DNA of 64,000 bases from an uncultured Rhodanobacteraceae bacterium (GTDB taxonomy: Bacteria > Pseudomonadota > Gammaproteobacteria > Xanthomonadales > SZUA-5). The position numbers were made by a program, and so were the translations under genes. Each line of letters opens with the position of its first letter. Position 1 is the stretch's first letter. The DNA is taken from the NCBI GenBank assembly GCA_937928755.1, contig CALEZI010000049.1, forward strand, positions 1-64,000. Reading direction: 5' to 3'. Below the pieces are notes generated by a model. The model searched no databases. It was given only the letters and a program-made list of their open reading frames with translations, and had not been told where the DNA came from. This document shows, piece by piece, positions 1-7,812 of this stretch.

Positions 1-76
1 ACATGGATACCTCAACCAACGCCGAAAACTGCTTGACGGCGAACGGAGGATCTACACTCTGCTCACGAATAGGCTG

Positions 77-1549
77 ATGGGGCGCGGCATGTCGATCGAT
101 ATCCAGCAGAAGCTGCTCAAGCAACGGCGCACGCGCATCGTGGCCACGGTGGGTCCGGCGTCAAGCGATGGCGACACGCTGGCGGCGTTGATCCGCGCCG
201 GGGTCGATGTGTTCCGGCTCAACATGTCGCATGGCACGCATGCCGGCCATCGCGCGGCGTATGCGGCGATCCGCGCGGCTGCCAGCGCCTGCGGGCGCGA
301 AGTGGCGGTGTTGGCGGATCTGTGCGGACCGAAGATTCGCTGCGGTTTGTTCGAGGGCGATCGCATCGATCTGGTCACCGGGTCCGAAGTGCTGGTGACT
401 ACCCGGCAGGTGCTCGGTCGCACCGGCCTGATTCCCTCGCAATACGCGGCCTTGCATGAAGACGTGCGGCCGGGCGCGCGCATTCTGCTCGACGATGGCA
501 ATCTGGAATTGCGCGTCGAGGCGATCGACGGGCAGGACGTGCGCTGCCACGTGGTGCAGGGCGGCGTGCTGAAGAACAAGAAGGGCATCAACCTGCCGGA
601 TGTCGCGGTGTCGGCGCCGGCGCTCACCGACCAGGACCGCCTGGATGCGTGTTTCAGCCTGGCGCTCGGCGTCGATTACCTGGCGTTGTCGTTCGTGCGT
701 CACGCCAACGACATCGCCGAACTGCGCGCGCTGATCGTCGATGGCGGCGTCGGCGCCGATACCCAGATCATCGCCAAGATCGAGAAACCCGAGGCGCTGA
801 CCGAGATCGACGCAATCCTCGACGCCGCCGACGGCATCATGGTTGCGCGCGGCGATCTCGGCGTGGAACTGCCGGCGGAAAGCGTGCCGTTCATCCAGAG
901 CGAGTTGATCGATCGCGCGCGCGCCCGCAGCAAGCCGGTGATCGTGGCCACGCAGATGCTGGAATCGATGATCGGCAATCCGCGCCCGACGCGCGCCGAA
1001 GTGTCGGATGTCTCGACCGCGGTGATGGCCGGTGCCGATGCAGTCATGCTGTCGGCGGAAACCGCGTCCGGCGCCTTTCCCATACAGGCGGTAGCGACGA
1101 TGGATCGGGTTGCCCGGCAGACCGAGGCCTACCTTTGGCGCCACGGCGCCTTCGAATCGATCCTCCACGGCCCGCCCCGACCAGCGCCGATCGCGCTCGC
1201 CGAAGCCGTCGCCAAAGCGACCTCGCAACTGTCGCGCGATTTGCAGGCGCGGGCGATCTTTGTGGTCTCCACCAGCGGCCTGAGCGCTCGCCGGGTGTCG
1301 TCCGGACGCCCGGCAGCGCCGATCGTTGCCGTCTCGTCCGACCTGCGCAGTGTGCGTCGCATGTGCCTGCTATGGGGCGTGGTGCCCGGCGAAGCCGCAG
1401 CCGCGGAACTGCAGCAGGCCGATGCGCTGGCGCGTCAACGCGTGGTCGCGCTCGGCCTCGCCGAACCCGGCCAGCGTATCCTGCAGGTGTCCGGATTTCG
1501 CGACGAAGAAGAGCAGAGCAGCCCGCAGATCGGCGTGTTGTCGGTTTGA
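77..1549 (+). CDS. pyk: pyruvate kinase
   Basis: Converts phosphoenolpyruvate and ADP to pyruvate and ATP in the cytosol, the last step of glycolysis. The 490-residue protein has the family length and order: N-terminal TIM-barrel start RRTRIVATVGPAS, the substrate-binding RLNMSHG, the B-domain insert, then IAKIEKPEAL, the metal-binding MVARGDLGVE and VIVATQMLESM, and the allosteric C-terminal domain (about residues 350-490). Two starts are possible, ATG at 77 (MGRGM) or ATG at 89 (MSIDIQ); neither has a clear Shine-Dalgarno, although GGGGC precedes the second. It stands alone, followed by an inverted-repeat element rather than another gene. Function is secure; the start is not. Confidence 0.96.
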   Translation: MGRGMSIDIQQKLLKQRRTRIVATVGPASSDGDTLAALIRAGVDVFRLNMSHGTHAGHRAAYAAIRAAASACGREVAVLADLCGPKIRCGLFEGDRIDLVTGSEVLVTTRQVLGRTGLIPSQYAALHEDVRPGARILLDDGNLELRVEAIDGQDVRCHVVQGGVLKNKKGINLPDVAVSAPALTDQDRLDACFSLALGVDYLALSFVRHANDIAELRALIVDGGVGADTQIIAKIEKPEALTEIDAILDAADGIMVARGDLGVELPAESVPFIQSELIDRARARSKPVIVATQMLESMIGNPRPTRAEVSDVSTAVMAGADAVMLSAETASGAFPIQAVATMDRVARQTEAYLWRHGAFESILHGPPRPAPIALAEAVAKATSQLSRDLQARAIFVVSTSGLSARRVSSGRPAAPIVAVSSDLRSVRRMCLLWGVVPGEAAAAELQQADALARQRVVALGLAEPGQRILQVSGFRDEEEQSSPQIGVLSV

Positions 1550-1557
1550 ACGCCGCT

Positions 1558-1722
1558 CTAGTGTGGTTTGCCATTAATTGGCTGAAGAAATTTCCGATGC
1601 ATTTTGGCTCGAGGCTAGGCGAGAGGAGGAGTCATAGCAGGGCTATGGCGACGACGAACAACGACGCATTCGGGTCAAAAGGCGCGGAAATTATTCAACG
1701 AATTAATGGCAAACCACACTAG
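1558..1722. mobile_element. MITE-like element with 22-bp perfect terminal inverted repeats
   Basis: The stretch begins with TAGTGTGGTTTGCCATTAAT and ends with its exact reverse complement. The perfect arms are 1558-1579 and 1701-1722, and an imperfect match continues inward to about 1595 and 1685. CTAG is present at both edges; because CTAG is self-complementary it may be part of the arm or a target duplication, and the inner TA would fit an IS630/mariner-like TA target. The 165-bp length and lack of any real coding frame suggest a non-autonomous element. I saw no second copy in this window, and no transposase. Confidence 0.75.
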
Positions 1723-1759
1723 GTGCCGACGTCCGCAACAGTGTCCCTGGAGGTTTGGC

Positions 1760-2419
1760 ATGTCGCTCGCCATTTACGGTCACCCGTTCTCGTCGTACAC
1801 GCAGAAACTCCTGATCGCGCTGTACGAGAACGCAACGCCGTTCGAATTCCGTTGCGTCTGGCCGGAATCGGCGCCGCACACGGCCGAGTGGCTGCGGCGC
1901 TGGCCGCTGCGCAAGTTCCCGTTGCTGGTGGATGGCGAGCGAAGCATCGTCGAGACCAGCATCATCATCGAGTACCTGCAACTGGTGCATCCCGGACCGC
2001 AGCGGCTGCTGCCTGCGGATCCGATGGGGGCACTCGATGTGCGCTTCCTCGACCGCTTCTTCGATCTGCACGTGATGAACGCGGCGCAGCATGCGGTCGA
2101 CGGGGCGTTGACCGGCGATCCGCTTAAGCGCCGCGACGGACAGGCGCTGGCCAACGAGAAGCTGGAGCGCGCCTATGCGTGGCTCGAGGGCGAAATGGCG
2201 GGCCGAAACTGGGCGGCCGGTACGCAATTCACGATGGCGGACTGCGCCGCCGCACCCGCGCTGTTCTACGCGGACTGGACGCACCGGATCGCCGATGCGT
2301 ATCCGCTGTTGCGCGCATACCGCGCGCGACTGCTGGCGCGCCCGTCGTTCGCCCGGGCGGTGGATGAGGCACGGCCGTTCCGCCCGTTGTTCCCGCTGGG
2401 GGCGCCAGATCGGGATTGA
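1760..2419 (+). CDS. glutathione S-transferase family protein
   Basis: A 219-residue protein with the two-domain GST plan. The N-terminal thioredoxin-like half runs from MSLAIYGHPFSSYTQK, through KFPLLVDGE, to the glutathione-contact ETSIIIEYL (about residues 55-63); the all-helical C-terminal half carries the N-capping-box type motif FTMADCAAAPAL. Members conjugate glutathione to electrophiles or act as reductases; the substrate cannot be read from sequence. The start at 1760 is chosen because GGAGG lies at 1749-1753, six bases upstream, whereas the longer frame from 1706 begins inside the neighbouring repeat element. Single gene, cytosolic. Confidence 0.9.
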   Translation: MSLAIYGHPFSSYTQKLLIALYENATPFEFRCVWPESAPHTAEWLRRWPLRKFPLLVDGERSIVETSIIIEYLQLVHPGPQRLLPADPMGALDVRFLDRFFDLHVMNAAQHAVDGALTGDPLKRRDGQALANEKLERAYAWLEGEMAGRNWAAGTQFTMADCAAAPALFYADWTHRIADAYPLLRAYRARLLARPSFARAVDEARPFRPLFPLGAPDRD

Positions 2420-2582
2420 ACGGCGGGCGTCCGTTTCTGCGACCTGAGTGTGCGCTTCCGTGCAGCAAAGCGCGGCTCCGACGCTGACAAGCCACACCAC
2501 AACGGTTCTCGGGTTGGCATGGATGGTGCAACTCGAGGATCCAGTACCTGCCTCCGGCGGGATCGAACGACGGGAGAAAAGC

Positions 2583-5024
2583 ATGCTGTCTGATCTGCGC
2601 CTGGCAGCGCTGCGACTATGGGCGGCACCGCTGTCAACGGTGGTGGCGATTGGCTGTCTGGGCCTCGGGCTGGCAGCCGCAATCATGGTCTACAGCGTGA
2701 TCGAGCAGATCGTGCTGCGCCCGAGTTCGATTGCCCGGGCTGACGAGGTACGCCTGCTCGAACTCGAATTGCGCGCCGGCGGACAGCAGCAACGCCTGGC
2801 CAGTTGGTCATACCCGGCCTATGAGGCGTTGCGCGATGCGCTGGCGCCGGAATTCTCGGCGATCGCCGTGACCCGGCATCCTCTCTGGCTGACACTGGCG
2901 ACTGCTGGCGGCGCCGAACGCATTCGTACGGAGATCATCGCGCCAGGCTATTTCAGCGCACTTGGTGTGGCTCCGGCACTGGGCGGCGATCTGCTTGCGT
3001 CGACCCCGAAGGATGCCGATGCGCGCGTCTGGCTGAGCCATATCCTGTGGCGCGACGGCTTTGCTGCCGACCCCGGCGTGCTCGGCCGGCAGGTTTCGCT
3101 GCAAGGCATGCCCTTCGTGGTCGCGGGCGTGCTGCCCGCCGGGTTTCAGGGGGTTTCGGAGCAGGCGGCAGCGTTCATTCCGATGAGCGCGGCGCCGATG
3201 GTCACCTTCGCCAACCGCCTGGAGGGCGCCACCAGCTTCTGGCATGCCGTGATGATCGTGCCGGACCCCGGTCAGGCAGCAGCGCTGGATGCACGACTGG
3301 CGGGCGCAGGCGAGCGCGTGCGCGACGCCATCGACCTGCGCATCGGCGGCGAACCCGCCCAGGTCACGCTGCATACGCAACTGTGGTCGTCGACGCGGGT
3401 CGATCCGGCGCTGCGCCAAACCGCCAGCGCAGTAGGCTGGGGCGTCGCACTGCTGCTCGCGATCGTCGCCGTGAACCTGATCCTGCTGGCGCTGGCGCGG
3501 CAGGATCAGCGGCGACGCGAGTTTGGCGTGCGCATCAGCCTGGGTGCCGGCCGCCTGTCGCTGCTGCGCCTGCTGGCGGCCGAGATGCTGCTGGTTTTCG
3601 CCTGCGGCCTGTTGCTCGCGTGGCTGCTCGGCAGCGTCGGTCTTGCTCTGCTCGGAAACTTCGGCGAGCTGGTGCAGGTCGCCGGTTTCGGCCTTGCCGA
3701 TGTACGCCTGGGCGCGGCGAGCCTGGGTTTCGGTGTCGCGCTGGCGGCCCTGGTGCTGCTCAGCGTGCTTGCCGGACCGGCACGCGCGGCGCTGCGCTTG
3801 AGCGCGTCCAGTGCGCTGCGTCCAAGTCCGCCGGCGCGCGGCCTGCGCAACCGGCGCTGGCTGGCGGGCACCCAATTCGCGCTGGCGACGATGCTGCTGA
3901 TCGGCGCCGGCGTCGCAGCGACCGCCGCCTGGCGCGCGCTGCAGGCACCGCTGGGTTTCGCGCCCGACCAGCTGCTGTCGTCGCAGATCGCGATGCCCGA
4001 TGCGCTGCAACCCGCTGACGGCGTGGGCGGATTCCTGTCGCGCTTGACGGCAGCGCTGAGCGCCGCACCCGGCGTCGAACGCGCTGCAACCGCAGCGTGC
4101 CTGCCGCTCAGCGGAGGCTGCGACAGCGTCAGTCTGGAAGCCGTTCCGCGGGTGGACAGCGCCGACTGGTCGGTGCAGCTGAACATGGTCTCGGGCGACT
4201 ATTTCGGCGCACTCGGTGTGCCCTTGCGCGAAGGTCGTTATCTGGATCAACGCGATCGCGCGGACGCGGCCCCGGTGGCGCTGTTGAGCGCCAGCGCAGC
4301 GAGCCGCTACTTTCCGAATGAATCGGCACTCGGCCGCAAGGTCAAGGTCAGCATCGGCTTCCCCGAGGATCCTGCAGGCGCCACCGTGGTTGGCGTGGTC
4401 GGCGACGTTGTCGACAGCGATCTCGAAGCCGACGCCGCACCGATGGTTTATCTGTCGGCTCTGCAGACCAGCTACAACGACAACATGGTCATCGTCCGCG
4501 CGCGCGCCGGAATCGAGGCGTCAAGCCTCGCACCGACGGTGGCCGCAACGCTGCGCCAGGTGCAGCCGGAACTCGCGCTGTGGGACACCGCCACCATGGA
4601 GCAACGCTACCAGGGCCTGACCGCGCGCCGCCGATTGGTGGCGACGCTGACGGCAGCTCTGGCGGGACTTTCGCTGTTTCTGGCCGGCACCGGGATCTAT
4701 GCGGTATTCGATCTGCTGGTGCGACGCAGGTATCGCGAATTCGGTGTGCGGCTGGCGCTCGGGGCGGCGCGATCGACGTTGCGGCACAAGGTGCTGGCGG
4801 ATGCTTGCATCACGGCCGGTGTTGCCACCGCGATCGGGTCGCTGCTCGGCCTGGTTGCGCTGGGCGTGCTCGCCAACCAACTACCCGGCACCGACCGCGC
4901 ACCGCTGCCGGTGCTCGCGACGGTGATCGCACTGATGACCATCACCGCGCTGCTGGCGAGTTGGTGGCCGGCATATCGGGCGTCCAAAGCGGATCCGCTG
5001 ACGGCGCTGCGTCACGAGGGTTGA
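2583..5024 (+). CDS. orphan MacB/FtsX-type ABC permease (ADOP family)
   Basis: An 813-residue inner-membrane protein with the duplicated permease plan of the acidobacterial-type orphan permeases: a transmembrane helix near residues 15-40, a periplasmic MacB core domain, an FtsX transmembrane block starting with RREFGVRISLGAGR, a second periplasmic domain, and a final FtsX block starting with YREFGVRLALGAAR. Such proteins are related to MacB mechanotransmission permeases, but no ATPase gene lies next to it, so partner and cargo are unknown. ATG at 2583 is preferred over the longer frame because CGGGAG precedes it and the protein then begins just before the first membrane helix. The 3' end overlaps the convergent cyclase gene by 13 bases. 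Confidence 0.88.
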   Translation: MLSDLRLAALRLWAAPLSTVVAIGCLGLGLAAAIMVYSVIEQIVLRPSSIARADEVRLLELELRAGGQQQRLASWSYPAYEALRDALAPEFSAIAVTRHPLWLTLATAGGAERIRTEIIAPGYFSALGVAPALGGDLLASTPKDADARVWLSHILWRDGFAADPGVLGRQVSLQGMPFVVAGVLPAGFQGVSEQAAAFIPMSAAPMVTFANRLEGATSFWHAVMIVPDPGQAAALDARLAGAGERVRDAIDLRIGGEPAQVTLHTQLWSSTRVDPALRQTASAVGWGVALLLAIVAVNLILLALARQDQRRREFGVRISLGAGRLSLLRLLAAEMLLVFACGLLLAWLLGSVGLALLGNFGELVQVAGFGLADVRLGAASLGFGVALAALVLLSVLAGPARAALRLSASSALRPSPPARGLRNRRWLAGTQFALATMLLIGAGVAATAAWRALQAPLGFAPDQLLSSQIAMPDALQPADGVGGFLSRLTAALSAAPGVERAATAACLPLSGGCDSVSLEAVPRVDSADWSVQLNMVSGDYFGALGVPLREGRYLDQRDRADAAPVALLSASAASRYFPNESALGRKVKVSIGFPEDPAGATVVGVVGDVVDSDLEADAAPMVYLSALQTSYNDNMVIVRARAGIEASSLAPTVAATLRQVQPELALWDTATMEQRYQGLTARRRLVATLTAALAGLSLFLAGTGIYAVFDLLVRRRYREFGVRLALGAARSTLRHKVLADACITAGVATAIGSLLGLVALGVLANQLPGTDRAPLPVLATVIALMTITALLASWWPAYRASKADPLTALRHEG

Positions 5025-6154
5025 TCGGTCGCAGCAGCAAAGCGCACCACATTGCGACCGGCATCCTTGGCCGCATACAGCGCGCGATCGGCGACCTTGA
5101 GCAAACTGCGAAAGCTCGCCGCAGTGAGCCCCGTCAGGCGCACGCCACCGATCGACACCGTGGCGGCCGGCAGGCCGGCTTCGATCCTGGCGAAGTCGCG
5201 GCGGATTGCCTCGGCCAGCGCCGCCGGGTCCTCATGCGTACCGCGCAACAGCAGCAGAAACTCTTCGCCGCCCATGCGCACCAGTTGATCGTCTTCGTGC
5301 ATGTGCCGGCGGACGACGGCGACAAAGCGTTGCAGCAGGCGATCGCCGACGTCATGCCCGTGGATGTCGTTGACCGTCTTGAACCCATCCAGATCCATCA
5401 TCAGCAAGCCAGCGCAGTCGGACCACGACTGATCCAGCGCCCTGCGCAAGCCCAGGCGGTTGGCGGTTCCGGTCAGGGCGTCGCGGATAGCCAGTTCGAG
5501 CATGCCGTCGACCAGCTGGAACACCACCAGGATATTCAACCCGATGGCGAACATCACGATGCTGAGCAGGATGCCGAAGTAGGTCGCGATGTTCAGCGGC
5601 TGACCTTCCATGATGGTCGCAACCGGAATGTCGAAGCGCCAGTGCACGTAGACGCGCGTCAACAGCAGCAGCGTCGTGATCAACTGCAGGGCGCCGAGCG
5701 CCCATCCGATGCGCCCGAGCGCGCGACCGTTGGCAGTCGCCAGCAGGCCCGCGGCGGTCATTCCGGTGGCTGCCGCGAGCAGGATGGCGTTGCTGGTCAG
5801 CCGGCCACCGAAGCTCGGCTGCACAAAAGTGAACCAGAATCCGCTGATTGCCATCAGCGCGGCCAGCAACACGATCGGCCATAACGGTGGCCGTGCCCCG
5901 GCGAGGCGGCGGGTACCCACCCAGAACCAGCCGCCGGCCAGCACCACCAGGGTATTGCCGAGCACGAACGGCAACAAGGGATGGGCGATCCCCTGGGTCA
6001 TGTTCATGGCCAGCCCCAGGGCGCTGGCTATACCACCGTGACGTAGCGCAAGGTAAGCCGGCGAGTCGCCCACGCGCGCCACCACCAGCGCCAGCATCGC
6101 GTACAGCAGCACGATGCACAGCGACATGCCGAAGCCGAGGCCTCGAATCTCCAT
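5012..6154 (-). CDS. membrane-bound diguanylate cyclase (GGDEF)
   Basis: A 380-residue protein with about six to seven N-terminal transmembrane helices (residues 1-220) and a C-terminal GGDEF domain with the active-site GGEEF at about residues 295-299, plus the nucleotide-binding DLDGFKTVNDIHGHDVGD. It should make cyclic di-GMP from two GTP at the inner membrane. The product-inhibition RxxD site is absent: the expected position reads HEDD. The membrane part resembles no named sensor domain I can identify. The start at 6154 (MEIRGLGF) is taken because the first helix follows at once. It lies 29 bases downstream of the broken FKBP gene on the same strand. Confidence 0.9.
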   Translation of the reverse strand: MEIRGLGFGMSLCIVLLYAMLALVVARVGDSPAYLALRHGGIASALGLAMNMTQGIAHPLLPFVLGNTLVVLAGGWFWVGTRRLAGARPPLWPIVLLAALMAISGFWFTFVQPSFGGRLTSNAILLAAATGMTAAGLLATANGRALGRIGWALGALQLITTLLLLTRVYVHWRFDIPVATIMEGQPLNIATYFGILLSIVMFAIGLNILVVFQLVDGMLELAIRDALTGTANRLGLRRALDQSWSDCAGLLMMDLDGFKTVNDIHGHDVGDRLLQRFVAVVRRHMHEDDQLVRMGGEEFLLLLRGTHEDPAALAEAIRRDFARIEAGLPAATVSIGGVRLTGLTAASFRSLLKVADRALYAAKDAGRNVVRFAAATDQPS

Positions 6155-6183
6155 GATCGGAACAAGCCGCGCGCAGCGCCGGA

Positions 6184-6393
6184 TCAGTTGATCTTCAGCA
6201 ATTCGACTTCGAAAGTCAGGGTTGCATTCGGCGGGATCACGCCGCCCGCGCCGGCGGCGCCATGACCGAGAATGGCCGGGATGGTGGTGAGCGTGCCCTC
6301 GTAATGTACGGTCACCTTGTCGGTAGCGCCGGGCCTGGGACCGGAACCCTCGGACAGCACTTCGTACTGCAGGCCACTGGCGGTGGTGATCAT
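6184..6393 (-). pseudogene. FKBP-type peptidyl-prolyl isomerase, internally deleted
   Basis: A 69-residue frame that matches the start and end of the intact FKBP at 42540-42872 but lacks 41 internal residues. The first 36 residues differ at only five positions from the intact copy, the last 33 at three. The missing piece runs from NGKVFDSS to YRL and holds most FKBP active-site positions (the Phe-Asp of VFDSS, the Phe of ISF, the Val-Ile-Lys-Gly-Trp helix), so the product cannot fold as an isomerase. The reading frame is kept across the deletion. An AGGAG sits nine bases before the ATG, so it may still be translated. Confidence 0.85.
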
Positions 6394-6525
6394 CTTGCTG
6401 TTCTCCTGGATTTCGGTCGCGGCTGGCGCAGTTGCCGCCGGTTAATTGGGATCGCTGGGTTGCGCGCAGCTGACGACGGTCAACACGACCAGCGCGAGCG
6501 CGGTCGAGAACAGCCGTTGTTTCAT
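6394..6525 (-). pseudogene. lipoprotein signal peptide cut off from the FKBP remnant by a stop codon
   Basis: Reading from ATG at 6525 gives MKQRLFSTALALVVLTVVSC, a good lipoprotein signal with a Cys lipobox, then AQPSDPN and a TAA at 6442-6444. After the stop the same frame stays open for 16 codons (an Ala/Pro/Thr linker) and runs directly into the ATG of the FKBP remnant at 6393. The simplest reading is a former outer-membrane or periplasmic FKBP lipoprotein whose export signal was separated from its enzyme domain by a nonsense change. Confidence 0.75.
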
Positions 6526-6765
6526 GGCCAGTTGCGGTGCTTCGGTCGGTTCCGCCTGACCGCAGAAACCCCATCGCGTCGTGCTATGCGGTCGCCGCGG
6601 CAAGCGTACCTGCCCGGCACAACGGCCGCGAGCCCTTGCGTGCATCGAAGTGCAGCGTTTTGTGCAGTTTCGGATTGCCCGACGCCACGCCGATCAACCT
6701 GCTCCAGCGGCGGAGCCGAAGCACGTCTATGCTCGGCCGAACCGCGAACGAAACGGGAGATCAGC

Positions 6766-7641
6766 ATGAAATGGCAACGCGCGCGACAGAGCCAGAACAT
6801 CGACGATCGCCGTGGTGGTGGAAGGACCGTGGCGCGCGCCGGCGGACTCGGCATCGGCGGCATTGTCATCGCCATGATCGTGGGCTGGTTCATGGGCGTG
6901 AGCCCGATGGAGATTCTTGGCTTGCTGGCGAACCAGCAGGGTCAACCGGGCGCCAGCCGCTCGGCCGCATCCTCACCGGAGGACGAAGCGGCACGCGCCA
7001 ACGATCCACGGCGCCAGTTCGTCGCCAGCATCCTCGGCGAGACCGAAGATGTATGGAGTCAGATGTTCGGCAACCAGAGGTATCCCGCACCGACCCTGGT
7101 GCTGTTCGAAGGCGCCGTGAACTCGGCGTGTGGACAGGCGAGCTCGGCGGTGGGCCCGTTTTACTGTCCGGGCGACCAGCAGGTCTACATCGATCTCGGC
7201 TTTTTCTCCGAAATGCAGAAGCGCCTGGGCGGCGGTGGCGACTTTGCCGAAGCCTACGTGATTGCGCACGAAGTCGGACACCACATCCAGACCATCACCG
7301 GCGTGTCCAAGCGAGTCAACGACGCGCGGCGCAGCGGCCAGGATGTCGAAGGCGACAATGGCCTGCTGGTACGCCAGGAATTGCAGGCCGACTGTTATGC
7401 CGGCGTCTGGGCGCATCACGCGCAGGCGCGCCATCAGTGGCTGGAGGAAGGCGACATCGAAGAGGCGTTGAACACCGCCAGCGCGATCGGCGACGACAGC
7501 ATGCAGAAGCAGGCACGCGGCCAGGTCCGGCCGGACTCCTTCACCCACGGCACCAGCGAGCAACGTGTGCGCTGGTTCACCCAGGGCTTCCGCAGCGGAA
7601 AGGCGGAGAGTTGCGATACCTTCAAGGTAGCGGCACCTTGA
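6766..7641 (+). CDS. ypfJ: YpfJ-type neutral zinc metallopeptidase
   Basis: A 291-residue membrane-anchored protein of the YpfJ family. A basic N-terminus is followed by one transmembrane helix (residues 26-47), a variable linker, and the metallopeptidase domain with HEVGHH at about residues 168-173 and the downstream glutamate in QELQADCYAGVWAHH. The family has the zincin signature but no established substrate. ATG at 6766 has GGGAG at 6755-6759. It is divergent from the broken FKBP gene and ends convergently with the permease gene at 7813; a hairpin lies between them. Confidence 0.93.
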   Translation: MKWQRARQSQNIDDRRGGGRTVARAGGLGIGGIVIAMIVGWFMGVSPMEILGLLANQQGQPGASRSAASSPEDEAARANDPRRQFVASILGETEDVWSQMFGNQRYPAPTLVLFEGAVNSACGQASSAVGPFYCPGDQQVYIDLGFFSEMQKRLGGGGDFAEAYVIAHEVGHHIQTITGVSKRVNDARRSGQDVEGDNGLLVRQELQADCYAGVWAHHAQARHQWLEEGDIEEALNTASAIGDDSMQKQARGQVRPDSFTHGTSEQRVRWFTQGFRSGKAESCDTFKVAAP

Positions 7642-7735
7642 CAGTCCTGGTCACGCCTGCCGGTGAAGTTGTTCGGGCGTCGTACATCGGCCCGGTGGGC
7701 GGCGTTCCTGCTCGCTGACCGAGGGCCGTTCCTGG

Positions 7736-7765
7736 TTCCGTCTCCCCGCACGCGGGGGTACGGAA
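7736..7765. terminator. GC-rich hairpin between convergent genes
   Basis: TTCCGTCTCCCCGC pairs with GCGGGGGTACGGAA (12 of 14 positions) around a two-base AC loop. It lies between the stops of ypfJ and the convergent permease gene, where a bidirectional terminator is expected. There is no U-tract on either side, so activity is uncertain. Confidence 0.4.
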
Positions 7766-7812
7766 ACGACCCGGATGCTGACGAAGCGATCGCTCCGAAC
7801 CGCAACAAGCGA

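Noticed and set aside
1559..1721. Inverted repeat as a plain transcription terminator for pyk
   Set aside because: The arms are 121 bases apart and no T-tract follows, which fits a small mobile element better.
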